Assembly (NCBI GenBank): GCA_027858595.1
Contig: JAQICK010000354.1
Location: 1-6,582 of the forward strand
From: Melioribacteraceae bacterium
GTDB lineage: Bacteria > Bacteroidota > Ignavibacteria > Ignavibacteriales > Melioribacteraceae
DNA: 6,582 bases
Direction: 5' to 3'
The stretch's first letter is position 1, and each line of letters begins with the position of its first letter. A model generated the notes under the pieces. The model was not told the DNA's origin and did no database searches. It worked only from the letters and a program-made list of their open reading frames with translations. A program made the position numbers and the translations under genes. This document shows positions 5,919-6,582 of the stretch, piece by piece.

Positions 5919-6582
5919 ATGAAAAACAGACCCCTAAAAAGATTCGGACAAAACTATTTAACCGATAGAAATACAATTCTAAAAATTATTGAAAAGTTCA
6001 ATCCTAAAAAAGATGATTCAATTATTGAAATTGGACCTGGACGAGGTGCATTAACAAATGAACTTTCTACACACACAAAAAATTTAACAGCAATAGAAAT
6101 TGATGATCGTGTAATTGAAAGTTTATCAACTCAGCTCCCAAATGTAAATTTCATTAATCAAGATTTTCTAAAAATAAATTTTGACCAATTTAATATTCAA
6201 AAAAAAATTAGAGTAATAGGTAATATTCCATATAACATAACTTCACCAATTTTATTTAAGTTGATCGAGAATAGGACTCTATTTTCTGATGCATTAATAA
6301 TGGTGCAATACGAAGTTGCTAAGCGAATGGTTTCAGAACCCAACACAAAAGACTACGGAATACTGGGTGTAATTCTAAATTATTTCGCAACGGTTAATTT
6401 GGAGTTTAAAATTCCTCCAACTGTTTTTAAACCCAAACCAAAAGTTGATTCAGCAATAGTTTCTCTAAAATTTAATAAAATGGGATATAATAATTTAAAT
6501 GATAGGTTTTTTATTGATGTTGTAAAAGCAGCATTCGGAAATAGAAGAAAAACATTAAAAAATTCCTTGAACAATAGTATAT
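5919..6582 (+). CDS. rsmA: 16S rRNA (adenine(1518)-N6/adenine(1519)-N6)-dimethyltransferase KsgA/RsmA (3' partial)
   Basis: The frame from ATG 5919 stays open to the window end, giving 221 of roughly 260-275 expected residues. KsgA transfers four methyl groups from S-adenosylmethionine to two adjacent adenines in helix 45 of 16S rRNA during late 30S assembly in the cytoplasm. Visible motifs are the N-terminal KRFGQNYL (7-14), the SAM-binding IEIGPGRGALT (36-46), the acidic IEIDD loop (59-63), QDFLKI (81-86), and the catalytic target-adenine motif GNIPYNIT (101-108). Then come VQYEVAKRM (129-137), PPTVFKPKPKVDSAIVSL (166-183) and the C-terminal AAFGNRRKTLKNSL (204-217). All are intact. The start is the only ATG that places the RFGQNYL element at its normal distance from the N-terminus. 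No Shine-Dalgarno is seen. It is divergent from the ROK kinase. Confidence 0.95.
   Translation, partial: MKNRPLKRFGQNYLTDRNTILKIIEKFNPKKDDSIIEIGPGRGALTNELSTHTKNLTAIEIDDRVIESLSTQLPNVNFINQDFLKINFDQFNIQKKIRVIGNIPYNITSPILFKLIENRTLFSDALIMVQYEVAKRMVSEPNTKDYGILGVILNYFATVNLEFKIPPTVFKPKPKVDSAIVSLKFNKMGYNNLNDRFFIDVVKAAFGNRRKTLKNSLNNSI

Noticed and set aside
6380..6574. Minus-strand open frame of 64 codons opposite ksgA
   Set aside because: It is antisense to conserved KsgA C-terminal motifs.

Overview
This is a strongly AT-rich window. It most likely comes from a member of the Bacteroidota / Chlorobi-Ignavibacteria (FCB) group. The main evidence is a two-propeller protein resembling PorZ with a type IX secretion / FlgD-like C-terminal domain, together with the absence of recognisable Shine-Dalgarno sequences before nearly all starts. 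The low GC content and a CACGGAG/CACAAAG-type intergenic repeat agree with this. No rRNA or tRNA gene is present, so genus-level placement is not possible from these bases.

Layout. Positions 1-1974 (+) hold the 3' part of a large secreted or surface beta-propeller protein that starts before the window. Fifteen bases later, on the same strand, is a complete ABC-F translation ATPase of the YheS type (1990-3936). Next come two short genes on the opposite strand forming a type II toxin-antitoxin pair: toxin brnT first (4418 to 4158) and its ribbon-helix-helix antitoxin second (4183 to 3929). They overlap each other by 26 bases, and the antitoxin overlaps the tail of the ABC-F gene by 8 bases. Upstream of the toxin, on the same strand, is a ROK-family sugar kinase (5472 to 4510) that has lost the family's zinc-binding cysteines. 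A 446-base stretch (5473-5918) without a convincing gene contains an imperfect inverted repeat. Finally, 5919-6582 (+) is the first 221 codons of ksgA/rsmA, the 16S rRNA adenine dimethyltransferase, cut by the window edge.

How the parts relate. The propeller and ABC-F genes may be co-transcribed given their spacing. The toxin-antitoxin pair is a compact module inserted between ordinary housekeeping genes. Its control region (about 4356-4494) is the densest non-coding signal in the window: a good sigma70-like promoter (TTGCAA, 17 bases, TATAAT), a 17-base dyad over the -10 box, a 15-base palindrome upstream of the -35 box, and a 14-base perfect inverted repeat with one arm in the leader and the other inside brnT. 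The ROK kinase and KsgA are divergently arranged around the repeat-bearing gap. I see no wholly new system. The most useful leads are the brnT control region, the zinc-less ROK kinase and the intergenic repeat.
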